DNA from: Microbacteriaceae bacterium PS02344
GTDB lineage: Bacteria; Actinomycetota; Actinomycetes; Actinomycetales; Microbacteriaceae
Direction: 5' to 3'
NCBI GenBank assembly: GCA_029959905.1
Contig: JASCNZ010000004.1
Location: 37,575 to 101,574, forward strand
Length of the DNA: 64,000 bases
Shown here in pieces: positions 49,252-57,842 of this stretch. The position numbers were made by a program, and so were the translations under genes. Under the pieces are notes generated by a model. That model was given only the letters and a program-made list of their open reading frames with translations. It did no database searches and was not told the DNA's origin. Each line of letters begins with the position of its first letter. The first letter of the stretch is position 1.

Positions 49252-50321
49252 GCCCAGCCTCCCGCGCGGCGGCGCGTGCGCACCAGCAGCCAGAGGAAGA
49301 AGGGGCCGCCCACGAGCGACGTGATCATGCCGATGGGCAGGTCGGCCAGCGGCACGGCGGTGCGGGCGACGAGATCGGCGACGGCGATGAGCAGGGCGCC
49401 GCCGAGAGCCGAGGCGATCACGAGGGGAAGGTGCGCGGGACCGATGACCATGCGCATGAGGTGCGGTACGACGAGGCCCGCGAACCCGATGATGCCGGCG
49501 AACGCGACCGCCGCGCACACGAGCAGCGCCACCGTGACGATCACGACGATGCGCAGCAGTTCGACGTTCAGGCCCAGGTGGCGGGCGGTGCGCTCGCCGA
49601 GGGCGAAGAGGTCGAGCTGCGGGGCGACGATGAGACCGATGAGGATTCCGACCGCGACGAGCGGGGCGACCAGGCCGACGTTCGACCACAGGGCGCCGTT
49701 CAGCGAGCCGAGCTGCCAGAACACGATCTGCTCGCGCGTCGACGTCGTGCCGATGAAGGTGAGGAAGGCCATGCCGGCGCCGGCGATCGCGTTGACGGCG
49801 ATGCCCGTCAGCAGCAGCGTGACGACCTCGGTGCGTCCGTTCGACCGGCTGATGAAGTACACCGAGAGTACGGCGATGAGCCCGCCGATGAACGCGAACG
49901 CGGGTGTCGTCCACATGCCGAACGTGGCGAGGCCGAGCGTGATGCTCGCTGCGGCGCCGAGGGCCGCGCCCGACGAGACCCCCACCACGCCGGCGTCGGC
50001 CAGAGGGTTGCCGAAGATCGCCTGCATGAGCACGCCGGACACCGCGAGAGCCGCCCCGACGAGCAGACCCAGCACCAGCCGTGGCAGGCGCAGGTTGTAG
50101 ATGACGCCGTAGTCGGTGGTGCCGCCGGGCGCCCATGCCGTGTCGATGCCGATGCCGCGCAGCAGCACGCCGACGAGGTCGGTGGGGGCCAGCTGATATT
50201 GGCCGCTCGTGATCGACGCGACGCACGTGGCCGTGAGGGCGACGACGAGGGCGGCGACGACCACCGCGAACCGCAGCCCGCGCCGGGTGGTCGGCGTCGG
50301 GGTGACGACCTCCGAGGTCAT
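49248..50321 (-). CDS. hmuU: Haem ABC transporter permease (FecCD family)
   Basis: 357 aa with ten predicted spans. LRLPRLVLGLLVGAALAVSG and GVLMQAIFGNPLADAGVVGV are the classic BtuC/HmuU N-terminal motif, and GFAGLVVPHLMRMVIGPAHL is the coupling region. It forms the pore for haem or another iron complex with HmuT and HmuV. It overlaps the binding protein gene by ATGA. Confidence 0.94.
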   Translation of the reverse strand: MTSEVVTPTPTTRRGLRFAVVVAALVVALTATCVASITSGQYQLAPTDLVGVLLRGIGIDTAWAPGGTTDYGVIYNLRLPRLVLGLLVGAALAVSGVLMQAIFGNPLADAGVVGVSSGAALGAAASITLGLATFGMWTTPAFAFIGGLIAVLSVYFISRSNGRTEVVTLLLTGIAVNAIAGAGMAFLTFIGTTSTREQIVFWQLGSLNGALWSNVGLVAPLVAVGILIGLIVAPQLDLFALGERTARHLGLNVELLRIVVIVTVALLVCAAVAFAGIIGFAGLVVPHLMRMVIGPAHLPLVIASALGGALLIAVADLVARTAVPLADLPIGMITSLVGGPFFLWLLVRTRRRAGGWA

Positions 50322-51424
50322 CCGACGGGCTCGGGGGCGTACAGGGCGCGGGCGAGTGCGCGGATGATCTCGGCGGAGCGCGGCCCGAAGCTGAGGATCT
50401 CGCTGTCGGCCATGTCGATGACGCGCCGGTTCGCGCCGGCGGGTGTCTCGGCGAGCGCGGGGATGCGTTCGATGAGCCCGTCGATGCCGTCGACGGAATC
50501 CAGGCCGTCGGTCATCATCACGAGCACGTCGGGCTGGGCGGCGACGAGCGCCTCGGCGGTCATCGGCTTCATGCCCTCCCAGCCGATCTCCGCGGCGACG
50601 TCGATGCCGCCGACCGCGTCGATGAGCGAGTCGGCGCCGGAGTCCTCGCCGAAGATGTAGTACACGTTGGCGCTGCCGCGCACGTAGAGGAACAGCATCC
50701 GCGCGCGGTCGGATGCCTCGGCAGGGGTGACCTCCGCGATCTCGGCGAGCGCATCGTCGAGTTCGCCGTCGAGTCTCTCGATGAGCGCGGCGCCGCGCGT
50801 CGGCACCCCGAGGGCGGCCGCGATCTCGGTGACCAGGGCGTCGGTCGTGTCGATGCGGCGGTCGCTCGAGATGACGACGACGTCGATGCCCGCGTCGCGC
50901 AGCTGCTGCCGCACCACTTTCGGGCCGATGGTCGTGTCGGTGAGCACCACGGTGGGGGCGAGCTCGAGGATGGCCTCGGCGTTGAGGGTGTGCCCGCTCT
51001 GCGTGACGACGGGAAGGTCCTGCGTGCCGGCGAACTGCGTCGATGCGTCGCGCCCGACCACCTGATCTCCCAGACCGAGGGCGAAGACGGTCGCGGCGAT
51101 GGTGCCCGAGATGTCGATGGGCAGGATGCGGTCGGTGGAGTCGACCGTGACCGCGCGGCCCTCGCTGTCGGTGACGGTCGCGGGCAGCGCGGGGGCGGTG
51201 TCATCGGCGATGGGTTCGATGGCGTCGCTCGAGAGGCATGCGGTCGATCCACCTTCGACCGCGCGCACGTCGTCGGCGAGGGGCAGGTCGGTCAGGGCGG
51301 CGGATGCCCGCGGGCAGTCACCTTCGACGGATGCCGGCGCGGAGGCGCCGGCCGGTGGCTGTGTGCACCCGGCGAGGCCGGCGGCCAGGACGGCGGCGAG
51401 GAGGACCACGGAAACGCGACGCAT
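50318..51424 (-). CDS. hmuT: Haem-binding lipoprotein (HmuT-like)
   Basis: 368 aa. The lipobox LAGC is at Cys20 (VLAAGLAGCTQPP), so it is membrane anchored. The TroA-like domain starts at about 110 (ILPIDISGTIAATVFALGLG; GRDASTQFAGTQDLPVVTQS; EAILELAPTVVLTDT). Residues 60-90 are an extra acidic part. In HmuT proteins a Tyr and a His coordinate haem; candidates are Tyr in YVRGSANVYYIFG and His in QSGHTLNAE. An iron box covers its start codon. It is divergent from the HtaA protein gene. Confidence 0.9.
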   Translation of the reverse strand: MRRVSVVLLAAVLAAGLAGCTQPPAGASAPASVEGDCPRASAALTDLPLADDVRAVEGGSTACLSSDAIEPIADDTAPALPATVTDSEGRAVTVDSTDRILPIDISGTIAATVFALGLGDQVVGRDASTQFAGTQDLPVVTQSGHTLNAEAILELAPTVVLTDTTIGPKVVRQQLRDAGIDVVVISSDRRIDTTDALVTEIAAALGVPTRGAALIERLDGELDDALAEIAEVTPAEASDRARMLFLYVRGSANVYYIFGEDSGADSLIDAVGGIDVAAEIGWEGMKPMTAEALVAAQPDVLVMMTDGLDSVDGIDGLIERIPALAETPAGANRRVIDMADSEILSFGPRSAEIIRALARALYAPEPVG

Positions 51425-51442
51425 AAGGCAAGGCTAACCTAA
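51424..51442. promoter_or_regulatory. DtxR/IdeR iron box 1
   Basis: TAAGGCAAGGCTAACCTAA matches the DtxR/IdeR consensus TTAGGTTAGSCTAACCTAA at 16 of 19 positions. It overlaps the hmuT start region and lies just upstream of the -35 of the divergent HtaA gene, so iron-loaded DtxR should repress both. Confidence 0.85.
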
Positions 51443-51445
51443 AAC

Positions 51446-51475
51446 TTGACGCGTACATCGCGCACAGCCTACGCT
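51446..51475 (+). promoter_or_regulatory. Promoter of the HtaA gene
   Basis: TTGACG (51446-51451) and TACGCT (51470-51475) with an 18-bp spacer, flanked by the two iron boxes. A GTG start with GGAG 8 bases upstream is at 51585, so the leader is about 100 nt. Confidence 0.6.
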
Positions 51476-51491
51476 CAGGGAGGGTCGCTGC

Positions 51492-51510
51492 TTAGTGCAG
51501 CCTAACCTAA
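51492..51510. promoter_or_regulatory. DtxR/IdeR iron box 2
   Basis: TTAGTGCAGCCTAACCTAA matches the iron-box consensus at 16 of 19 positions. It sits ~17 bp after the -10 of the HtaA gene, where a bound repressor would block start or elongation. Confidence 0.85.
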
Positions 51511-51584
51511 ATACTCCCGCCCGCTCGCACAGTGGCTCCGCCGGCGCGCGTGCCTCGCGCGTGCCCGGGGTCCGGAGAGAAAAC

Positions 51585-54500
51585 GTGAACGCCACAGCAT
51601 CCCGCAGCTCAGCGAACAGACGCCTCCGCGCGTCGTTCGCCGCTCTCCTCTCGCTCTTCCTCGTCGTCGCCGGCCTGACCGTCGCGCAACCCGCGCTCGC
51701 CGCGAGCGCGGCGGTCTCGACCACGGTCACTGCGGCGGGCCCCTCGGGACTGACCGTGCAGGCCACGGCGTCCGGGTTGCCCGACGGCACCACGGGCGCG
51801 TATGCGGCCGTGATCGTGAAGGGGGCGGAGGGCGCGGTGTCGGCGGGCGGCGGCTTCGCGGCCATGCAGTTCGTGCGCGCGGTCACCGACGGCGGATTCA
51901 CGATCGACCTCGTCGCCGCCGCCGCCGGACTCGACCGCTCGAAGTCGTACGAGGTGATCGTGTGGCAGCAGCACACCAACCCGAGCGCCGCGACCGTCTA
52001 CGCCCGCGGCGACGTGGCGATCTCGGCCGGGCAGTGGGACGCCGTGTTCCCGCCGCAGACCGAGGAGCCGGGCACCGATCCCGGCACGGATCCGGGCACC
52101 GATCCCGGCACGGACCCGGGCACCGACCCGGGCACCGACCCCGGCACGGACCCGGGCACCGACCCCGGCACGGACCCGGGCACCGACCCCGGCACGGACC
52201 CGGGCACCGACCCCGGCACGGACCCGGGCACCGACCCCGGCACGGATCCGGGCACCGACCCCGGCACGGACCCGGGCACGGACCCCGGCACTGACCCGGG
52301 CACCCCGGTGCCGGCGACGCCGACTCTGGCGGTCTTCCTCGCCGACGGCACCACTCCCGTCGGGGCGTCTGCGCTGACGGCCGGCGACACCATCGTCGTG
52401 CGGGGCAGCGGGTACGACCCCGCGGCGAACGTCGGCGGTCGCGGCGTGCCGATCCCGGCCGACCAGCCGCAGGGCACGTACGTCGTGTTCGGCAACTTCG
52501 CCGCCACGTGGCAGCCGTCCGCCGGCGCCGCCGGGTCGGCGCGTTCCGTGGGTGCGCAGGCCTGGGCGCTGGCCGAGAGCGTGCTCGAGAAGGTTCCGGC
52601 GCAGTATCAGAGCGCCATCCGCGCCCAGTGGGTTCCGATCGCGGCCGACGGATCGTTCACCGCGACCCTCACCCTCAAGGACACCCCGGCGACGCCCGGG
52701 CAGTACGGCGTCTACACGTACGGGGCCGGCGGGGTCGTGAACCCCGCGCAGGAGAAGAGCATCCCCCTCGCCTACGCCGTGAAGCCCAGCGTCGCAGGCA
52801 CGGTGAAGACCGCGACGGCGGACGGCCTCACGGTCACCGCCACCGGCTCGAAGCTGGGCGCGGCCACCGGGGCCTATGTCGCCCTGATCGAGAAGGGCAC
52901 CGAAGCCGAGGTCACCGCCGGCGGCGGCTTCGTCGCGATGCAGTATGTGCGCGGCATCACCGGGGGTGCGTTCACCGTCGACCTCTCGGCGGCGGCCGCG
53001 AACCTCGACCGCGGCACGACGTACGAGGTCATCGTCTGGCAGCAGCACACCCTTCCGAGCGCCGCGACGATCTACGCCCGTAGCGCCGTCGAGGTCTCGG
53101 ATGCGCAGTGGGATGAGGTGTTCCCGCCGGCACCCGGCCCGACCGCGACGACCACCGTCGCGTCGGCATCGGCGGCGACGGGTCTGACCGTCACGGCGCG
53201 CGCCACCGGGCTCGACGCCGCCACGACCGGCGCGTACGTCGCCCTGATCGAGAAGGGCACCGAGGGCGACATCACGGCCGGAGGCGGATTCCTCGCCATG
53301 CAGTACGTCCGCAACGTGTCGCTCGGCGCACTCGCGGTCGACCTCACCGCCCCGGCAGACACCCTCGACCGCACCAAGACCTACGAGGTCGTCGTCTGGA
53401 AGCAGCACACGCTGCCGACGGCATCGACCATCTACGCGCGCGCGACGGTGACGATCACCGAAGAGCAGTGGAACGCTCTGCTCGGCGAGCCGGGCACCCC
53501 GCCCACGACCCCGCCGACGACGCCCCCGACGACGCCGCCGACCGACCCCGGAACGACGCCGGCGGCCCCGGTCGCCACGGTGCCGGGCGGGTCGCTGCGC
53601 TGGGCGATCTCGAGCTCCTTCCAGCGGTACATCATCAGCCCCATCGCGAAGGGCGGCATCGAGGTCGGCAGCGGCGCCACCCGCTCCGGCGAGCAGTTCC
53701 AGTTCGGGCAGACCGCCGGCAGCACCTACGACCCGGCAACCGGCCTCGGCACCGTGTCGTACGTCGGATCCGTGCGGTTCACCGGCCACAACGGCGTTCT
53801 CGACGTCACCATCGCCGACCCGCAGATCCGCATGACCTCGTCGACGTCGGCCACCCTCCTCGTCCGCAGCGGCGGAGCGCAGGTGCCTTTCGCCACGCTC
53901 GACCTGTCGCGAGCGGCGAAGACCACGGCGAACGGCGCGGTCACCTACACCTCCGCGCCGGCGTCGATCACCGCAGCCGGCGTCGATCGGGTGTTCCAGG
54001 GCTATTCCACGACCCTCGACGCCGTGTCGTTCACCGTGGGTTCGGCGGCGGCGGCTCCGGTCGGCGCCTCGGGCACCGTGGCCACGGCCGCCGCGGCGAA
54101 GAAGCAGACGCCTCTGCCGGCGACGCCGCCCGCGTCCCGCGGTATCGAGATCGACGACGAGAACCTCGCTGCCCTGCAGGCAGGGAAGCAGGCGACGGTC
54201 ACCGCATCCGGATTCCAGCCCGGCGAGAAGGGCATTCAGGTGGTCGTCTATTCGACGCCCGTGCTGCTAGGCACGGTCGATGCGGATGCCTCCGGTACCG
54301 CCACCTGGACCGGAACGCTGCCGGCGACGCTCGAGAACGGCGCGCACACCCTCACGCTGCAGGGGTCGGTCACCCGCGGCCTCGAGTTCACGCTCGCCCG
54401 TGAGGCGGTCGCGATCGGACAGTGCGTCGTCGAGGGGGCCTCGTTGAACTGGGGCTTCAAGGAGTCGTTCCGCACGTACATCGAGGGCATCGCGCAGGGC

Positions 54501-55136
54501 GGCTGGACGCTCACCGACGTCGCCTACCAGTACCCCGACTTCGTGTGGGAGAACGGCTCGGGTTCGTTCGACGACGAGACGGGGGCGGGGCTGATGGCCT
54601 TCGGCGGCACGATCGAGTTCACCGGGCACGACGGGGCGCTCGACACGACCCTGTCCGACTTCCGCGTCGAGCTCGCCGGCGGCACCGGGTACATCGTCGT
54701 CGACGTGGCGGGAACCACCCAGTCGGGCGAGGCGATCGACCTGCAGGACGTGCGGTTCGCGGAGTTCTCCCTCGGCGACGCGGCGCCGGTCGACGGCGTG
54801 CTGACGCTCGACGGCGTCTCGGCGACGCTGACCGAGGCCGGCGCGACCGCATTCGGCACCTACGGCGCGGGGGAGGAGCTCGATCCGGTCTCGGCCGCCA
54901 TCCCGGTCGGGGCGGACTGCGGCGTGGCCGCGCCCGTCGAGGACGAGACGGCGGGCGGGGCGGATGCCGCGGCCTCCGTCACCGCGGCCGACGTGCCGGT
55001 CTCGGAGCAGGGCGTACCCGTGTGGGTGTGGATCGTCGGCGGCCTCGTGGTCGTCGCCCTGGCCGGGGCGGGGGGCGTGCTCGTGGGCCGCCGCACGCGC
55101 ACCGCGACGGACGCGCACGCGACCACGGAGGTCTGA
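51585..55136 (+). CDS. HtaA haem-binding surface protein with PGTD stalk
   Basis: 1,183 aa. A signal peptide (ALLSLFLVVAGLTVAQPALA) is followed by a ~115-aa repeat (41-157), then a PGTD stalk of about 19 four-residue units (162-240), an Ig-like part (~245-400), two more copies of the ~115-aa repeat (404-515, 521-632; each with SYEVIVWQQHT-like core), a PTTPP linker, HtaA domain 1 (~669-800; SLRWAISSSFQRYIISPIAK), a middle Ig-like part, HtaA domain 2 (~949-1105; SLNWGFKESFRTYIEGIAQG) and one membrane span (VWIVGGLVVVALAGAGGVLV) with a short basic tail. No LPXTG sorting motif, so it is held by the span. HtaA domains bind haem in Corynebacterium and pass it to HmuT. GTG start at 51585 with GGAG upstream. 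Iron boxes control it together with hmuTUV. Confidence 0.92.
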   Translation: MNATASRSSANRRLRASFAALLSLFLVVAGLTVAQPALAASAAVSTTVTAAGPSGLTVQATASGLPDGTTGAYAAVIVKGAEGAVSAGGGFAAMQFVRAVTDGGFTIDLVAAAAGLDRSKSYEVIVWQQHTNPSAATVYARGDVAISAGQWDAVFPPQTEEPGTDPGTDPGTDPGTDPGTDPGTDPGTDPGTDPGTDPGTDPGTDPGTDPGTDPGTDPGTDPGTDPGTDPGTDPGTDPGTPVPATPTLAVFLADGTTPVGASALTAGDTIVVRGSGYDPAANVGGRGVPIPADQPQGTYVVFGNFAATWQPSAGAAGSARSVGAQAWALAESVLEKVPAQYQSAIRAQWVPIAADGSFTATLTLKDTPATPGQYGVYTYGAGGVVNPAQEKSIPLAYAVKPSVAGTVKTATADGLTVTATGSKLGAATGAYVALIEKGTEAEVTAGGGFVAMQYVRGITGGAFTVDLSAAAANLDRGTTYEVIVWQQHTLPSAATIYARSAVEVSDAQWDEVFPPAPGPTATTTVASASAATGLTVTARATGLDAATTGAYVALIEKGTEGDITAGGGFLAMQYVRNVSLGALAVDLTAPADTLDRTKTYEVVVWKQHTLPTASTIYARATVTITEEQWNALLGEPGTPPTTPPTTPPTTPPTDPGTTPAAPVATVPGGSLRWAISSSFQRYIISPIAKGGIEVGSGATRSGEQFQFGQTAGSTYDPATGLGTVSYVGSVRFTGHNGVLDVTIADPQIRMTSSTSATLLVRSGGAQVPFATLDLSRAAKTTANGAVTYTSAPASITAAGVDRVFQGYSTTLDAVSFTVGSAAAAPVGASGTVATAAAAKKQTPLPATPPASRGIEIDDENLAALQAGKQATVTASGFQPGEKGIQVVVYSTPVLLGTVDADASGTATWTGTLPATLENGAHTLTLQGSVTRGLEFTLAREAVAIGQCVVEGASLNWGFKESFRTYIEGIAQGGWTLTDVAYQYPDFVWENGSGSFDDETGAGLMAFGGTIEFTGHDGALDTTLSDFRVELAGGTGYIVVDVAGTTQSGEAIDLQDVRFAEFSLGDAAPVDGVLTLDGVSATLTEAGATAFGTYGAGEELDPVSAAIPVGADCGVAAPVEDETAGGADAAASVTAADVPVSEQGVPVWVWIVGGLVVVALAGAGGVLVGRRTRTATDAHATTEV

Positions 55137-55148
55137 CACCGCGGCGAG

Positions 55149-55178
55149 ACCGCCCTTCCGCGACGGGAGGGCGGTTTC
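55149..55178 (+). terminator. Rho-independent terminator of the HtaA gene
   Basis: ACCGCCCTTCC (55149-55159) pairs with GGGAGGGCGGT (55165-55175) with one G-T pair and a short loop, followed by TTTC. It is 12 bp after the stop codon. Confidence 0.85.
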
Positions 55179-55216
55179 GTCGTCCCCGCCTTCGGGAACG
55201 GTGGGAGAATGGAGGT

Positions 55217-55651
55217 ATGTCCTCCTCCGAGACCCCGCAGACCGTCGAAGCGACCGTGCGCCACGTGCCGCGGTACGGCGTGTTCATGGGCCTCGGCGTG
55301 GTGCTCGGCATCATCGTCGCCGCGATCCTGACCTTCGCCGGCAGCTTCGAGGAGTCCGACGCCCTCGACGTCGTCTACCCGCCCAGCCAGGTGTTCGGAT
55401 TCCTGCTGCTCTGGACGGTGCCGATCGGCCTCGCCCTCGGTGGCGTGGTCGCCCTGGTGCTGGAGCGCACCGGACGCCGCCACGACCGCGTGGTGCGCGT
55501 CGACCGCGAGACGATCATCGCCGTCGACGAACCGAGCGACGAGGTTCCGCAGACGACGCTGCCCGACGCGGTGGCACCGTCAGTTCCCGCCCCGGTGCTC
55601 GATGTCGATCCGCGCACCGACCCGAACCGCGGTTCCGCCCCGCGCGGCTGA
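55217..55651 (+). CDS. Small two-span membrane protein
   Basis: 144 aa. Two hydrophobic segments (VFMGLGVVLGIIVAAILTFA and VFGFLLLWTVPIGLALGGVV) are joined by an acidic loop, followed by a basic and Pro-rich cytosolic tail. ATG follows GGAGG with only one base of spacing, so the ribosome site is unusual. Such potassium-transporter-trans-acting-like small proteins are common in Microbacteriaceae; I cannot name a function. It is convergent with the gene at 55664-56269, which leaves 12 bp between them. Confidence 0.75.
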   Translation: MSSSETPQTVEATVRHVPRYGVFMGLGVVLGIIVAAILTFAGSFEESDALDVVYPPSQVFGFLLLWTVPIGLALGGVVALVLERTGRRHDRVVRVDRETIIAVDEPSDEVPQTTLPDAVAPSVPAPVLDVDPRTDPNRGSAPRG

Positions 55652-55663
55652 CGCCGCCCGTCG

Positions 55664-56269
55664 TCACGCCAGCTCGGCGATCACCGGCCGGATCGCGGTG
55701 TCGAAGGCCACGATGTCCCGCCGCAGCCCGTCGGTCACGGCGACCGTGAGATCGCCGATCCACCACACGCCCCGCTGCGTGAGCGGCAGCACCTGCACAT
55801 TCAACTCGAACGAATGCGCCCGCCGGCCGATGTCGCGCTCGAACTCGGCGATCGCGCTGGCATAGGCGCGGTAGGCGTCGCCTCCGGTGTGGCTCTTCAT
55901 CGAAGAGAGGTAGCGATCGTGCGCCGCGCGCGCATACCGCAGGGCGGATGCCGCGAACGGGCCGACCGCGGTGGACAGCTCCTCGGCGCCGGAGGCGGGC
56001 AGGGCGACGAGCGTGTCGAACCCCTCGATCAGTTCGAGCGGCACCTCCGACCGATGCGCGCGCGGCTCGACCGTCATGTCCCAGTAGTCGCGCCACTGCC
56101 CCTCGAGCGCGGGGGCGGCGTCGGGGGCATCCGCCGCGCGCAGCGGCAGATCGCGCAGACCCGGCAGATCGAGCGGGGAACGGACGCCGAGAGCCTGCCG
56201 CAGCACGAGCGCGACGAGCACCGGGATGCTCGCGTCTTCGCGGATCAGCCACTGCGGCTTGTCGGCCAT
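55664..56269 (-). CDS. Conserved hypothetical protein, Microbacteriaceae type
   Basis: 201 aa, cytosolic, mostly helical (LVALVLRQALGVRSPLDLPG; HDRYLSSMKSHTGGDAYRAY ASAIAEFERDIGRR). No motif that I recognise. The start ATG 56269 opens the conserved part; an upstream ATG at 56410 would add an Arg-rich 47 residues that look non-coding. Convergent with the small membrane gene and divergent from the stress set at 56491. Confidence 0.65.
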   Translation of the reverse strand: MADKPQWLIREDASIPVLVALVLRQALGVRSPLDLPGLRDLPLRAADAPDAAPALEGQWRDYWDMTVEPRAHRSEVPLELIEGFDTLVALPASGAEELSTAVGPFAASALRYARAAHDRYLSSMKSHTGGDAYRAYASAIAEFERDIGRRAHSFELNVQVLPLTQRGVWWIGDLTVAVTDGLRRDIVAFDTAIRPVIAELA

Positions 56270-56490
56270 GGCCCCATCGTAGGGCGGCCACCGGCCGCCG
56301 TGTCCTGCCCGATGACAATCGGCGAACCGCGTGATATCGGCCTCCACGGGCACCGAACGGCCCCGCCCCACGCGGGCGCCCACGGTAGCCCTCGGAGAGA
56401 GCCGCGTCAACCCTGGCGGATCCTCGGGAGCCGGGGCGTAGACCTTCCTTCACGCCGACGAACCGTCGGTCGCAGTCGAGAGGAAGAACG
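56270..56490. other. 221-bp divergent intergenic region
   Basis: Between the hypothetical gene and the envelope-stress set. It contains the GTCAACCCTGGCGG motif (56406-56419) and a ribosome site GAGAGGAAG before 56491. I see no gene or RNA. Confidence 0.5.
56406..56420 (+). promoter_or_regulatory. Promoter-like motif shared with the DUF2945 gene
   Basis: GTCAACCCTGGCGGA is 85 bp before the ATG at 56491; GTCAACCCCTGGCGG occurs 61 bp before the DUF2945 gene at 31898. A possible stress-sigma -35; the -10 is not clear (GGCGTAGAC 16 bp later is a candidate). Confidence 0.35.
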
Positions 56491-57426
56491 ATGTCGCACA
56501 GTCAGGAAGAGGGCTCCGTGAACAGCGGTTCGGCCGGGCCGTCGGGCACCGTCCAGACCGCCGCGCACGAGGCCGCAGGTGTCGCGAGCACCGCGAAGGA
56601 CGAGGCCGTCGGAGTCGTCGAGACGGCGAAGGCCGAAGCAGGCGCGGTGGCCCACGAGGCCAAGGATCAGATCCGCGATCTGTACCACCAGAGCACCGCA
56701 CAGCTGAAGGACCAGGCCGCGCAGCAGCAGCGCCGTGTCGCCGACGGTCTCCGTTCGGTGGGCGGCGAGCTCGAGAGCATGTCCCAGAACTCCGAGGGTG
56801 GGGTGGCCGCCGATCTGGTGCGCCAGGCATCCGCCCGCATCCAGGGCGTCGCCGGCTGGATCGGCGATCGCGACCCGGGCTCGCTGCTCGGCGAGGTCAA
56901 GTCGTACGCCCGACGCAAGCCGGGCACGTTCATCGCGGTGGCGGCGCTCGCCGGCCTCGTCGCCGGACGCCTCACCCGTGCGCTCTCCGAGGGCGGCTCG
57001 GGCGGGAGCGGCACATCGGGTGCGGTGCAGAACACCACGACGGGTCCGGAGTACGGCACGGGCGCTTCCGCCTCGGGCAGCTACGCCGGCACGGCCGCCG
57101 GCGCAGGCATCTCCGGGCAGGCCACCGCGGTCGGAGCGGATGCCGCACTCGGCTCCAGCGCCGACGGAGGAGCGGGCACGCTCGGCGCGGCCGACACGTC
57201 GGTCGGAGCATCCGCCGCCACCGAGGCTCACCGCCAGCCACCGCTGCCCTCCGACGGCAGCATCCCCGGTGCGCACGACGGCATGAGCGGTCTCGACAGC
57301 GGCACGGCCCCCTGGGGCGTGCACGGCGAGGGCGACGCGCGCGACGGCGACGCGGCCGACACCGACACCCCGCTGTTCGACCGCACCGACGCCGCGCGCG
57401 GCTCGCAGGAGGAGGGGCGACCATGA
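56491..57426 (+). CDS. Helical membrane-associated protein, ElaB/YqjD-like region
   Basis: 311 aa. Residues 20-115 are a charged Ala-rich helix (TAKDEAVGVVETAKAEAGAV; HQSTAQLKDQAAQQQRRVAD) and ~145-165 hold the segment RRKPGTFIAVAALAGLVAG, a membrane span like that in YqjD/ElaB (DUF883) proteins. The C-terminal half (~170-311) is Gly/Ala/Ser-rich and probably disordered. It overlaps the YqjE-like gene by ATGA. Ribosome and membrane association is known for YqjD; the role here is inferred. Confidence 0.7.
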   Translation: MSHSQEEGSVNSGSAGPSGTVQTAAHEAAGVASTAKDEAVGVVETAKAEAGAVAHEAKDQIRDLYHQSTAQLKDQAAQQQRRVADGLRSVGGELESMSQNSEGGVAADLVRQASARIQGVAGWIGDRDPGSLLGEVKSYARRKPGTFIAVAALAGLVAGRLTRALSEGGSGGSGTSGAVQNTTTGPEYGTGASASGSYAGTAAGAGISGQATAVGADAALGSSADGGAGTLGAADTSVGASAATEAHRQPPLPSDGSIPGAHDGMSGLDSGTAPWGVHGEGDARDGDAADTDTPLFDRTDAARGSQEEGRP

Positions 57427-57842
57427 CCGATGCCGGTGCCACACCCAGCGAGCAGAAAGCCGAGTCCACATCGCTCGGCGAGCTGCTCGGCGAGGTGACG
57501 TCCGACCTGTCGACCCTGATGCGGCAGGAGCTGGAGCTGGCGAAGGCCGAGCTGAAGCAGTCGGCCGCACGCGCCGGCCGCGGTGCGGGAATGCTCGGCG
57601 GCGCCGGGTACGCCGCCCTGATGGCGGTGTTCTTCCTGTCCGTCGCCCTCTGGTGGGCGCTCGGGTACCTGACCGGCCTCGGCTGGTCGGCCGTCATCGT
57701 CGCCGTGATCTGGGCGATCATCGCCGCCGTCCTGTTCGTGACGGGCCGTAAGCAGTTGAAGAGCGTGGAAGGGGCGCCGCGCACGGTCGAGTCGATCAAG
57801 CGCATCCCCGACGCCGTGAAGAGGAATGAGGAGAACCGATGA
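57423..57842 (+). CDS. YqjE-like (DUF1469, phage-holin superfamily III) membrane protein
   Basis: 139 aa. The helical N-terminus SLGELLGEVTSDLSTLMRQE LELAKAELK is the DUF1469 signature, and two spans follow (LGGAGYAALMAVFFLSVALW and WSAVIVAVIWAIIAAVLFVT). Despite the holin name there is no sign of phage genes. ATGA overlaps join it with both neighbours, so the three genes are a unit. General envelope stress is the known context of this family. Confidence 0.85.
   Translation: MTDAGATPSEQKAESTSLGELLGEVTSDLSTLMRQELELAKAELKQSAARAGRGAGMLGGAGYAALMAVFFLSVALWWALGYLTGLGWSAVIVAVIWAIIAAVLFVTGRKQLKSVEGAPRTVESIKRIPDAVKRNEENR

Noticed and set aside
52068..52304. Short-unit tandem DNA repeat as an independent element
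   Set aside because: It is the coding sequence of the PGTD stalk, in frame throughout, with 12-bp units that reflect the four-residue repeat.
57423..57842. Prophage holin
   Set aside because: The family name is only historical; there are no lysin, capsid, tail or integrase genes nearby and the protein is a DUF1469/YqjE member.
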